Of a stretch of 64,000 nt of DNA, positions 46,521 to 59,211 are shown piece by piece. Within the stretch, counting starts at the first letter, position 1, and the number at the start of each line of letters is the position of its first letter. The notes beneath the pieces were generated by a model, which saw only the letters and a list, made by a program, of their open reading frames with translations, searched no databases and had not been told where the DNA came from. The DNA lies in the NCBI GenBank assembly GCA_021442155.1, contig JAKCPB010000335.1, positions 62,001 through 126,000 of the forward strand, written 5' to 3'. Position numbers and translations under genes: made by a program. Source of the stretch: Cymbidium sinense. Its lineage: Eukaryota > Streptophyta > Magnoliopsida > Asparagales > Orchidaceae.

Positions 46521-48112
46521 ACTAAGTAAAACCTAAACCTAAAAAAATAAAAAAATAAAACCTAAACCCTAAACTATAGAAAAAAAACTTAAACCTAAAA
46601 AGAAAATAAAATAAACAAAATAAAATAAACCTAAACCTAAATTAAAATAAACTAAACTAGAATAAATAAAACCTGAACCTAAACCTAAAGTAAACTAAAC
46701 ATAAACTAAATAATATAATATAAAATAAATCTAAACCTAAACGAAATCTAAAAAAATAAAACCTAAAATTGAACCTAAAATAAAAATGTAAAATCTAAAC
46801 ATAAAAAAATAAAATAAAAACTGAATCTAAACCTAAAAATAAAAACTAAAACCTAAACCTAAAATATAAAATAAAAATAAAACTCAATTAAAAAATAAAC
46901 ATAAACCTAAACCTAAACCTAAAAAATAAACTAAAATTAAAAAAAAGTAAATATAAATAAAAAATAAAAAACATAAATATAAATAGAAAATAAAATAAAC
47001 TAATTGAACTTAAACCTACCATTTTACTTAATTGAAAAAAGCCTAACACTAAGCTAAGCCTAAACCCTAAATCCTTAGCACTAAACCTTAAACCCTAAAC
47101 CCTAAACCCTAAACCCTAACCTTAAACTCTAAACCCTAAAACCCTAAACCCTAAAACCCTAAACCCTAAACATGAAATCCTAAAAACCTAAAAGCCAAAA
47201 CCTAAACTAAATAAAACCTAAAAATAAAATATATAAAAAAACATAAACCTTAATAAAATAAAATAATAAAATAAATAAGAACCTAGACTAAAACCTAAAC
47301 CTAAAGCTAAAAATAAAAAAAAAACTAAAATAAAATAAATAAAAACCTAAACTAAATTTAAAAAATAAAATAAACCTAAAATAAACTATAATAAACCTAT
47401 AATAAAAAATAAAAAACTAAATAAAACCTAAACCTGAAAAATAAATAAAAAATAATACCAAAATTGTAAACAAAAAAAAAACAAAACCTAAAATGAAAAT
47501 AAAATAAATAAAATAATATAAACATAAACCTAAACTAATCTAAATTAAATAAAACTTAAACCTAAACCTAAATAAAATAAAATAAAGTAGATTAAAAATA
47601 AACCTAAAGCTGAACTAAAAAATAAAACCTAAAAATAAACCAAAAATAAAAAAGTAAAACCTAAACTTAATAAAATAAAATAAAAACCTAAACCTAAACC
47701 TAAAAATAAAAAATATAACCTAAACATAAATAATTTTATAAAAATAAAACTCAACTAAAAAATAAACCTAAAGCTAAAAATAAATTAAAATAAAAACCTA
47801 TACTAAAATAAATAAATCAAAAATATATAAACTAAAGTAAATATAAATAAAAAATAAACATAAATAAAATAAAAAATAAAATAATCTAAAAAAATAAAAG
47901 CTAAAATAAATAAAACTTTAGTTTTAATTTTTTTAAAAAACCCTAACCCTAAACTAAGCATAAAACCTAAACCCTAAATGCTAAAATTAACCCTAAACCC
48001 TAAACCTTAAACCTACCACCCTAAACCATAAACCTTAAACCCTAAAAAATCCTAAACCCAAAACACAAAACCCAAAACCCAAACCAAAACCCAAAACCCT
48101 AAACCCTAAACC

Positions 48113-48140
48113 CTAACCCTAACCCTAACCCTAAACCCTA
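48113..48140 (+). repeat. CCCTAA hexamer run within the satellite
   Basis: Four CCCTAA units in tandem, each with one A fewer than the plant heptamer, between blocks of ordinary CCCTAAA. The only clear run of this kind in the window. Confidence 0.85.
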
Positions 48141-48574
48141 AACCCTAAACCTAACCATATAAAAACTTTAAACCCTAACCTTTACACCTAAACCCTAAAC
48201 CTAAAACTAAAACCTAAACCAGTCAAGTATAAAACTAACCATTCTAATCTTACACTCCTAAACTAAACCTTAACCTAAATCCACTCCTAAATCTTAAAAA
48301 TAACACCCACAACCCCAAAACCAACATAAACCCTAAACTCAAAACCTAAATTTAACTAACTCCATATAAATACTAAACCACTAAACCCTCCCTCTAACCC
48401 ACTAAACTCCATAACTCCACTCCCTAAACTAAACTCAAACCTAAACCCTACCAAACTAAAACTAAACCCTAAAACACTAAACCACTCCTAAACACTAAAA
48501 TCCTAAACCCTCCTAAACCTCCAAACTAAATTAAACCCTAAACCCTAAACCCTAAAATCCTAAATACATAAACC

Positions 48575-51500
48575 CAAATAAAAGAAGAAAATAAAATAAA
48601 ATATAAACCTAAGCCTAAACCTAAACCTAATAAATAAATAAATAAATAAAAACCTAAACAAAACTAAGAAAATAAAATAAACCTAATAATTAAAAACCTA
48701 AATAAAATAAAAACTAAACGTAAAATAAAAATAAATAAACCTAAAGTAAAATAAAATAAAAACTAAATAAAAATCAAAACCTCAAAAATCAAAACAAAAT
48801 GTAAAATGTAAAAAATAAAAAATAAAACTTAAACCCTAAATTAAAAAAAAACATAAACCAAAAATAAAAATAAAATAAAGAAAATAAAATAAACATAATC
48901 CTAAACTAAAATAAATAAAACCTAAACCAAGACCTAAAATAAACTAAACCTAAACCAAAACTAAAAAATAATTCCTAAAAATAAACCTAAAATAAAAACC
49001 TAAAGCCTAAACCTAAAAAAGATAAAAATAAAAACCTGAACATAAACCTAAAAATAAAAAATAAAACCTAAACCTAAAAACTAAACTAAAGAGAAAAAGC
49101 TAAAAAAAATAAATATAACTAAAATAAATAAACCAAACTAAATAAAAAAACCTAAATATAAAATATAAAATAAAATAAACTAAAATAAATTAAAATTAAA
49201 CTAAATAAACTAAAGAAACCTAAACCTAGCAGTTTACTTAATCTTTTTTTTCTTAAAAACTATAAACCCTAAACTATAAACCCTAAACCCTAAAACAAAC
49301 CCTAAACTCTAAACCTTAAACCTACAACCCTAACCCTAAACCCTAAACCCTAAACACTAAACCTTGAACCCTAAAACCATAAACCCTAAACTTTAAACTA
49401 AGCCTAAACCCTAAACCCAAAAAATTCTAAACCCAAAAACCTAAACACTAAACCCTAAAACGTAAACTCTAAAACCATAAACCATTAAACCCTAAACCCT
49501 AAACCCTAAACCCTAAATCCTAAACCATAAACCTTAATTAAAAACATAAACTAAACTAAAAAATAAAATAAAATATAAAACTAAAATAAAAAAATTAAAA
49601 ACATAAATTAAACTAAAAAAATAAAATAAACTTAAGAATATAAAACCAAAATAAAATCAAAACTACACATAAAATAAAAAAATAAATAAACCTAAAATAA
49701 AATAAAATAAGATAAAATAGAATAAAACTAAATGAAAACCTAAACCTCAAAAATATAGCTAAAATTAAGACGTAAAAATAAATAAAAAATAAAACCTAAA
49801 CCCTAAACCTAAAATAAAAATAAAATAAAATAATAAAATAAATCTAAACCTAAACTAAAATAAATAAAACCTAAGCCTAAACCTAAAATAAACTAAAATA
49901 AAAAATTTAAACCTAAATAAAACAAAAAAGCTAAACTAAAAACAAAAAAATAAAAATAAAATTCAAATAAAATAATTAAAAACCTTAACTAAACTAAAAA
50001 ATAAAATAAAATTAAGAATAAAAAATAGTAAATAAAATTAAAACTAAATATAAAATAAAAATAAATAAACCTAAAATAAAATAAAATAAAATAAAACTAA
50101 AGCCTAAACCTCATAAATATATCTAAAAGTAAAAGATAAAAAGAAAAAAAATAAAACCTAGACCCTAAACCTAAAATAAAAATAAAATAAAAAGATAAAA
50201 TAAATCTAAATGCAAACTAAAATAAATAAAACCTAAACCTAAACCAAAAATAAACTAAACCTAAACCTAAACCTATACTAAATAAAATAAAATAAACTAA
50301 AAAAAAACAAAACCAAAATTAAAAATAAAACCTAAAAATAAACCTAAAATAAAAACATAAAACCTAAACCTAAAAAAAACCTAAACCTAAACTTAATAAT
50401 AAAAAGTAAAACATAAAACTAAAGAATAAAATAAAAATAAAACTCAACTAAAAAAACATAAACCAAAATAATAAACTAAAATAAAAAACCTAAATAAAAT
50501 AAATAAACCTAAAATAAATAAACTAAACTAAATAAAAATAAACAATAAATATAAATAAAAATAAAAAATAAAATAAATTAAAATAATTAAAAAATAAACT
50601 AAATAAACAAAATAATCCTAAACCTACTTATTTACTTAATTTTTTAAAAAAACCCCTAAACACTAATAACCCTAAACCCTAAAGCCTAAACACTAAACCT
50701 TAAAACAAGCTCTAAACCTGAAACCATAAACCCTAAAAATGCAAAAACCTAAACCTAAACTAAATAAAAACCTAAGAAAAACCTAAACCTAAATAATATA
50801 AAAACATAAAATAAAATAAAAACCTAAATTAAATCCTATACTTATACCTAAACCAAAAAATAAAATAAAATAAAAAGAAAAAAAAGTAAAAACTAAACTC
50901 AAGTTAATTAAATGAAAACCTATATTAAACTAAAAAATTAAAAAACCTAAAACTAAAAAAACTTAAATAAAATAAAAACTGAACATAAAATAAAACTAAT
51001 TTAAGTAAAAATAAGCTAAATATACTAAATAAACCTAAACCTACTAGTTTAAAAAAAATCTTAAACCTTAAATCTTAAACCCTAAACCCTAAACTTTAAA
51101 CCCTAAACCCTACAACCCTAAACCTTAAACCCTAAACCCTAAACCCTAAACCCTACACCCTAAATCCAAAATAATAAAAACCCTAAACCTAAGAGCCTAA
51201 ACACTAAACCCTAAACCTTAATCCCTAAACCCTAAACACTAAAACCCTAAACCCTAAATCTTAAACCCTAAACCCTAAACTCTAAACTTTAACCCCTAAA
51301 AACCTAAAAACATAAACCTAAATAAAAGAAGAAAATAAAATAAAATAGAAACCTAAACTTAAACCTAATAAAATAAAATAAAATAAAATAAAAACCTAAA
51401 CTAAACTATGAAAATAACATAAAATAAAGAATTAAAAACCTAAATAAAAAAAAACAAAATGCAAAATAAAAATAAATAAACCTAAAATAAAAAAAATAAA

Positions 51501-53540
51501 AACCAAATAAAAACCTAAACCTCAAAAATAAACCAAAATGTAAAATGAAAAAATAAATAAAAAATAAAACTTAAACCCTAAATTAAAAAAACATAAACCT
51601 AAGATAAAAATAAAATAAACAAAATAAAATAAACATAAACCTAAACTAAAATAAACTAAACTAAAATAAATAAACCCTAAACCAAGACCTAAAATAAACT
51701 AAACCTAAACCTAAACCTAAACCTAAACCTAAATTAAAAAATAATTCCTAAAAATAAACCTAAAATAAATACCTAAAGCCTAAACCTAAAAAAATAAAAA
51801 TAAAAACCTAAACCTAAACCTAAAAATAAAAAATAAAACCTAAACCTAAAAAATAAACTAAAATAAAAAACCTAAGCAATAGTAAATATACCTAAAATAA
51901 ATAAACCAAACTAAAAAATATAAAAAAAAACCTAACTAAAAATAAAAAACAAAATAAACTAAAATAAATTAATAATAAACTAAATAAACTAAAGAAACCT
52001 AAACCTAGAAGTTTACTTAATCTTTTTTTAAAAAAATTATAAACCCTAAACCGTAAACCCTAAACCCTAAAACTAACCCTAAACCCTAAACCCTAAAAAA
52101 AAGTAAGCCTTATACCCAAAACTCTAAACCTTAAACCTTAAACTCAAACCCTAACCCTAAACCCTAAACCCTAAGCCCTAAACCTTGAACCCTAAAACCA
52201 TAAACCCTAAACTCTAAACTAACCCTAAACCCTAAATCCTAAACCCTAAAAACTATAAACCCAAAAGCCTAAACACTAAACCCTAAACCTTAAACCCTAA
52301 AATCATAAACCATTAAACCCTAAACCCTAATCACTAAATAGTGAAAATATTAACCTAACCTAAATAAAAGCTAAAAATAAAACAAATAAAAAAATAAACC
52401 TAAATAAAACAAATACCTAAACTAAAATCTAAAAAAAATAAAAAAACTAAAATAAAGTAATCAAAAACCTAAACTAAACTAATAAAGTAAAATAAACTTA
52501 AGAATAAAAATACCTAAATAAAATAAAAACTAAACATAAAATAAAAATAAATAAACCAAAAATAAAATAAAATAAAATAAAATAAAAACTAAATAAAAGC
52601 CTAAACCTTAAAAATATACCTAAAAGTAAAACGTAAAAATAAATAAAATATAAAACCTAAACCCTAAACCTAAAATAAAAATAAAATAAAAAGATAAAAT
52701 TAATATAAACCTAAACTAAAATAAATAAAACCTAAACCTAAGCCTGAAATAAACTAAACCTAAACCTAAACCTAAACTAAATAAAATAAAATGAACTAAA
52801 AAAAACCAAAACCTAAACTAAAAAATAAACCTAAAAATAAACCTAAAATAAAATCTAAACCTAAAATTAAAAAAAAAAACTAAACCTAAACTTAAAAATA
52901 AAAAGTAAAACATAAAATTAAAGAATAAAATAAAAATAAAACTCAACTAAAAAACAAACTTAAACCTAAAAAAATAAACTAAAATAAAAAACCTAAATTA
53001 AAATAAATAAACCTAAAATAATTAAACTAAAATAAATAAAAATAAAAAATAAACATAAATAAAAATAAAAAATAAAATAAACTAAAATAAATAAAAGAAA
53101 CTAAATAAAAAAAATAAACCTAAACCTACTTGTTTACTTAATTTTTTTAAAAAAACCCCTAAACCCAAAAAATCCTAAACCCTAAAGCCTAAACACTAAA
53201 CCTTAAAATAAACTCTGAACCCAAAACCATAAACCTTAAAAACCAAAAAGCCTAAACCTAAACTAAATAAAACCTAAAAAAAACCTAAACCTAAATAAGA
53301 TAAAAACATAAAATAAAATAAAAACCTACACTAAAACCTATACCTAAACCTAAACCAAAAAATAAAATAAAAAAAAATTTAAAAAGTAAAAACTAAACTC
53401 AAGTAAAATAAATAAAAACCTAAACTAAAATAAAAAATAAAATAAACCTAAAACAAAAAAAACTTAAATAAAATAAAAACTAAACATAAAATAAAAATAA
53501 AATAAAACTAAATTAAACAAAAATAAGATAAATATACTAA
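48575..53540 (+). repeat. Higher-order duplication, unit about 2.7-2.8 kb
   Basis: 48575-51310 and 51320-53540 match in order: AAATAAAAGAAGAAAATAAA (48575, 51320), marker CCTAG(C/A)AGTTTACTTAATC (49225, 52003), CATAAACCATTAAACCC (49477, 52307), AAACATAAAATAAAAA with CTCAACTAAAA (50410-50450, 52900-52950), and CCTACTT(A/G)TTTACTTAATT (50622, 53125). Copy 1 has an extra internal duplication of about 370-400 bp (49560-49950 and 49950-50300) that copy 2 lacks. A similar offset of about 2.7-2.8 kb links 39547 to 42210 and marker 41165 to 44004. Confidence 0.75.
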
Positions 53541-53854
53541 ATAAACCTAAACCTTAAATCTTATCCCCTAAACCATAAACCTTAAACCCTAAACCATAAA
53601 TCTACAACCCTAAACCCTAAACCCTACACCCTTAAAAACCCTAAACCTTAAACCCTAAACCTAAACCCTAAACCTTAAAGCATAAACCCTAAAACCCTAA
53701 TCCCTAAACCCTAAACCCTAAACCCTAAACCCTAAACCCTAAACCCTAAACCCTCAACCCTAAACCCCAAACCCTAAATCCTAATCTTGAACCAAAAGTA
53801 ACTAAATAAATAAAAAAAATAAGCCTAATGAACCTTAAACTAAACTTAAACCCT

Positions 53855-54312
53855 AAGAATGGGCGTAACCTGATGATGTGAACACACCCAACCGTGCCTC
53901 CTAGATCCTGTGGAAGCAAAAGAGTAGGTGACAGTTATCATAGTGGTGTTGGGGGATCTAGAAGTGCTGGTGGATATGGAGGTGGTGGTCAGAGCAGTGA
54001 TGGATATGAAGGCAGGAGGAGCAACGCAGGTTATAGACATGGTGGTTACGGATGGAGAGATCTGGGATATGATGGTTGATCCTTCTACTCAAGAGGCTGA
54101 GGTTGTTCAGATGGGAGATGAAGAAAAATTGATCCGACCACGCTATGGAACTTCTAAGTTGAGACTTCTAGTTATCTAGAGTTTTGATTAACTCTATGTG
54201 TGCTCATTTTGATCTATGTCATCGCCAGGTCTTAGAGAACTTGGTGTGTTACTTGGTTGATGAAATTAAAAAGAAGAAATGTTGAATATGAATTTGTTCT
54301 CTATTAAAATAA
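53855..54312 (+). pseudogene. Glycine-rich RNA-binding protein fragment, cassette B
   Basis: Starts at the same point as cassette A (KNG.NL), has a stop TGA at about 53879, then stays open for 61 codons (53894-54079) encoding a Gly/Ser/Arg/Tyr-rich tail with GGSRSAGGYGGGG, GYEGRRSNAGYRHGGYGWRD and LGYDG before a TGA. SFYSRG follows, as at the end of GRP tails. The 3'UTR-like part carries TAGTTATCTAGAG, TTTGATCTATGTCATCGCC, AGAGAACTTGGTGTGTTACTTGG and GAAGAAATGTTGAATATGAA. The longest open tail of the four, but without the RRM core and without a plausible start it is not a gene. The opposite-strand ORF is a shadow. Confidence 0.85.
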
Positions 54313-56577
54313 AGCCAAAAATTTTTAACCATAAACTAAAACGTGAACACTAAACCTAAAACCTAAACCCTAAATCCTAAACCCTAAAATTAAAAACATC
54401 AAATAATAAAAAGAAACCCTAACCCTAAAACTTAAACTCTAAATCCTAAACCCTAAACCCTAAAAACCCTAAACCCTAAACCCTAAAACCCTAAAATCCT
54501 AAATCCTAAACCCTAAAACCTAAACCATAAACCCTAAACTCTAAATCCTAAATCCTAATCTTTAAACTCTAAACCCTAAAGAGCTAAAAACATAAACCTA
54601 AATTAAATAAAACCTAAAAATAAAATAAATATATAAATGTAAACCAAAATAAAATAAAAAAATTAAATTAAATAAAAGCTAACTCATAAACTTAAACATA
54701 AACCTAAACCTAAACTTAAGCCTAAAAGAAAAATAAAATAAAAAATGAAAACTAAACTCTAATAAAATAAATAAAAAACTTAAACTAAACTAAAAAATAA
54801 GAAACCTAAACAAAATAAAAAATAAACTTAAAATAAAAATAAAATAAATCTAAAATAAAATAAAATAAAAATTATATAAAAACCTCAACATAAAAAATAA
54901 ACAAAAAAAATAAAAACCTAATCATAAAATAAAAATAAAAAATAAACTAAACCTAAACTAAAATAAACTAAACCCAATCATAAACCTAAACTAAATAAAA
55001 TAAAATAAACTAAAAATAAACCTAAACTTAAACTAAAAAATAAAACCTAATAATAAATTAAAATAAAAACCTAATACCTAAACCTAAAAAAATCAAATCA
55101 AAATCAAAACCTAAACCTAAAAATAAAAAATAAAACCTAAACTTAAAAAATAAATAAAAATATAACTCAACTAAAAAACAAAACCTAAACCAAAAGCTAA
55201 AAAAATAAACTAAAATAAAAAACCTAAACTAAATTAAAAAAACCTAAAATAAATATACTAAACTTAATAAAAATAAAAAATAAACATATAAAAATAAAAA
55301 ATTATAATAAACTAAATAAAATAGAAAAATAAACTAAATAATCTAAATAAACCTAAACCTACTTTTTTAAAAAAAAAAATAGTACACCTAAACCATAAGC
55401 TACCGCTGAACCCTAAACCTTAAACCCTAAAAATCCTAAACTATAAAGCCTAAACACTAAACCCTAAACCCTAAACTCTAAATCTATCCCTAAACCCTAA
55501 TCTCTAAACCCTAAAACCCTAAACCCTAAAACGTACCCTTAAACCTAAGCCCTAATACCCTAAAATCCTAAACCTAAACTAAATAAAACCTAAAAATCAA
55601 AAATATAAAAAATTCTAAACTTAAATATAATAATAAAATAAAATAAAATACAAACCTAAACTAAAACTAAAATGTAAACCTAAACATGAAAATAAAAAAA
55701 TAAAATAAATAATAACCTAAACTAAACTAAAAAATAAAATAAACCTACGAATAAAAAACCTAAATAAAATAAAAACTAAATGTAAAATAAAAATAAAATA
55801 AACGTAAAATAAAATAAAATAAAAACTAAATAAAACCTAAACCTAAAAAATAAACCTAAAATGAAACCTAAAATAAAAAAATAAAACCTAAACTTAAAAC
55901 TATAAAAAGACCTAAACCAAAAGAAAAAAAATAAAATAAAATAAACCTAGACCCAAACTAAAATAAATAAAAACTAAACCTAAACTTAAACTTAAAGCTA
56001 AACTAAACAAAATAAATTAAACTAAAAATAAACCTAAAAATAAACCTATAATAAAAACCTAAAACCTAAAAATAAAAAAATAAAGTAAAAACCTAAACCT
56101 AAAGCTAAAAATTAAAAATAAAACCTAAACCTAAAAAATTTAAACTAAATAAAACTCAATAAAAAATAAACATTAACCTAAACCTAAACCTAAAAAGAAA
56201 CTAAAATAAAACCTAAACTAAAATCAAGAAACCTAATATAAATAAACTAAACTAAATAAAAATAAATGATTTACCTAAATAAAATAAAAAATAAACTAAA
56301 TATACCAAATAAACCTAAACCTACTAGTTTACTTAATTTTTTTTTAAAAAAAAACCTTAAACCCTAAATCCTAAAACCTAAACCTTAAACCCCAAACCCA
56401 AAACCCTAAAAAACTCTACACCCTAGACTGTAAACCCTAAACCCTAACCTTAAACCCTAAGCTCTAAACCCTAAATCATAACTCTAAACGCTAAACCCAA
56501 AACCCCAAACCCTAAACCTAAACCTAAAGTAACTAAAAAAAAATAAACTAAACCAAATAAACTTAAACATAAACCCT

Positions 56578-56998
56578 AAGAATGGCCAAAACCTTGACAA
56601 AAAACATCACAACCGTGCTCACTCTAGATCTCAGAGTGGAGGCAAATGAGGTGGCTATTATCAAAGTGGTGGTGGGGATTTGGTGGACGGAGGTGGTGGT
56701 GGAGTAGGTGGTTGGAGGGAAGAGTGGAGGAGGTTACACAACCTTGGTGGTGTGGAGGGGGGAGATAATGGTGGATCCCACTGAGAGGGGGGTGGTGTGA
56801 TGGGAACACAAAAAAGAATGGATCCCATCACCATATGGAATTTTATCTTTATAGAGACAATTCTAGTTATCTAGTGTTTGATTTGCTCTATGCTGCTCAT
56901 TTTTTATCAATGTCGCCCAGTGCCTTTGAGAACTTAGATACTTGGTTGATGAAATTAAAAGAAGAAATGTTGAATTTGAATTTGTTCTATATTAGAAA
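56578..56998 (+). pseudogene. Glycine-rich RNA-binding protein fragment, cassette C
   Basis: Begins KNGQNLDKK, then diverges by a small indel; SRSQSGG, a TGA, GGYYQSGGG and a Gly/Val/Arg-rich stretch follow. The 3'UTR-like part has TAGTTATCTAGTGTTTGATT, CTCTATGC, AGAACTTAGATACTTGG and the end word GAAGAAATGTTGAATTTGAA. It sits between CCCTAAA blocks and has the same start as copies A and B. The minus-strand ORF at 56624-56809 (His/Pro-rich) is the shadow of the glycine codons. Confidence 0.83.
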
Positions 56999-58137
56999 AA
57001 ACTACAAACCCTAAAAATAAAAGAAATAAAAAAATCCTTATCCTAAACCCTAAACCTTAACCCTAACCCTAAATGTTAAATAATAAACCCTAAACACTAA
57101 ACCTGAACCCTAAACCTTAAACCTAAACCTTAAACCCTAAACATTAAACCCTAAAACCTAAATCTTAACCATAAGCCTAAAACCCTAAACATAAACCTAA
57201 ACCCTAAAACCTAAACCCTAAACCCTAAACCCTAAACCCTAAATCCTAAAAACAGAAAAACCTAAACCTAAACTAAATAAAACCTAAAAAAATCAAAATA
57301 GAATAAATAAATAAAATAAAATAAAATTTTAAACTAAACTAAATAAACCTAAAAAACCTAAAAAAAATAAAACTAAACTAAAATAAAATAAATAAAAACC
57401 TAAGCTAAATTAAAAAATAAAAAACCTAAATAAAATAAAAAGTAAAACTAAAATAAAAATAAATTAAACATGAAATAAAATAAAATAAAAACTAAATAAA
57501 AACCTAAACCTAAAAAATAAACCTAACAATAAAACCTAAAAATAAATAAAAATAAAACCTAAACCATAAACTAAAAAAAACCTAAACCTAGAATAAAAAT
57601 AAAATAAACAAAATAAAAAATACATAAAGCTAAAGTAAAATAAATCAAACTAAAATAAATAAACCCTAAACCAAAACTAGAAAAAAATTAACTAAACTAA
57701 AAGCAAAATAAAATGAAACTAAAAAATAAGACCTAAAATAAATCAAAAATAAAAACCTAAAACCTAAACCTAAAAATAAACTAAAATAAAAAACCTAAAC
57801 TAAAATAAATAAACCTAAAATAACTAAATTAAATTAAATAAGAATAAAAAATAAACCTAAATAAAACTAAAAATATAAATTAACATAAACCTACCTACTT
57901 AATAAAAAAAAAGACCCTTAAACCTAAATCCTAAACCTAAACCCTAAACCCAAAACCCAAAACCCAAAACCCTAAACCTAAAAACCCTAAACCCTAAAAC
58001 CCTAAATGACAAACCCTAAAACCTAAGCCCTAAATCATAAACCCTAACCCTAAACCAAACCCAAAACCCAAACCCTAAACCTAACCTAAAGTAACTAAAT
58101 AAATTAAAAATAAACTTAAACCTAAAACCTAAACCTT

Positions 58138-58540
58138 AAAATGGAAAAACCTGATCAAGAAACATCAATAGCCTAGATCCATGGAGGTAAAGGCAAAGGT
58201 GGATCAATGGTGGGGGGATCTGAGGTACCATGGATATGGAGGTGGTGGTGAGATGGTTAAAGTGGAAAGGAGCTGAGGTTACAACCTAGTGCTAGGGAGA
58301 GATTGGGATATGATGGTGGACCCTACTACTGAGGTCGAGGTGGTTTTGAGAACCGACAAACTAAGAACTAATGATCTGACCTATGGAACTATTTTAAAAA
58401 ATATAAAATCTAGTTACCTAGGTGTTTGATTTGTTCTATGCATGCTCATTTTTTCTATGTCGCCACTTGTGCCTTAGAGAACTAAGTGTGTTTAGTATGA
58501 AATGAAAAGAAGAAATGTTGAAATGAATTTGTTTAAAAAA
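58138..58540 (+). pseudogene. Glycine-rich RNA-binding protein fragment, cassette D
   Basis: Most decayed copy: the start reads AAAATGGAAAAACCTGATCA, aligned with the AAGAATGGGC-type start of the others with substitutions and deletions. ATGGATATGGAGGTGGTGGT (58230) and GGGATATGATGGTGGACCC (58303) match copies A and B, and the 3' part has TAGTTACCTAGGTGTTTGATT, CATGCTCATTTTTTCTATGTCGCC and GAAGAAATGTTG. No useful frame remains. CCCTAAA repeats on both sides. Confidence 0.78.
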
Positions 58541-59211
58541 CACTAAACCCTAAACCAAAACTTGAACCCTAAACCTAAAACATAAACCCTAAACCCTAAA
58601 AATTAAAATAAAAAAAATAAAAAAACCCTAACCCAAAACCCAAAACCCTAACACTATCCCTAAACCCTAAACCTGAACCCCGAACCTAAACTCTAAACCT
58701 AAAACTTAAACCCTAAACCTTAAACTCCAAACCCCAAACCCTAAACTAACCCTAAACTCTAAACCCTAAACCCTAAACCCTAAAATGCCAAAAACCTACA
58801 CCTAAACTAAATTAAACCTAAAAATAAAATAAATAAAATAAGCTAAAACAAAATGAAATAAAGAAATAAAACAAAATAAAATAAATAAAATATAAACCTA
58901 AACCTAAACGTAAACCTAAACTTAAACCTAAACCTAAAAATAAAATAAAATAAAAAAATGAAAACTAAACTAAAATAAAATGCATAAAAACCTAACCTAA
59001 CTAAAAAATAAAAACCTAAATAAAATAAAAACTAAGCCTAAAATAAAAATAAAATAAACCTAAAATAAAATAAAATAAAATAAAAACTAAATAAAAACCT
59101 AAACCTAAAAAATAAATCTAAAAATAAATAAAAAATAAAACTTGAACCATATACTAAAAAAAATAAAACTTAAAATTAAAATAAAATAAACCTAAAACTA
59201 AACTAAACTAA

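Noticed and set aside
53846..54040. Minus-strand ORFs over GRP cassettes (53846-54040, 56624-56809) and the plus-frame ORF 53928-54179
   Set aside because: Shadows of the glycine-rich reading frame; Thr/Ser and His/Pro runs are complements of glycine codons.
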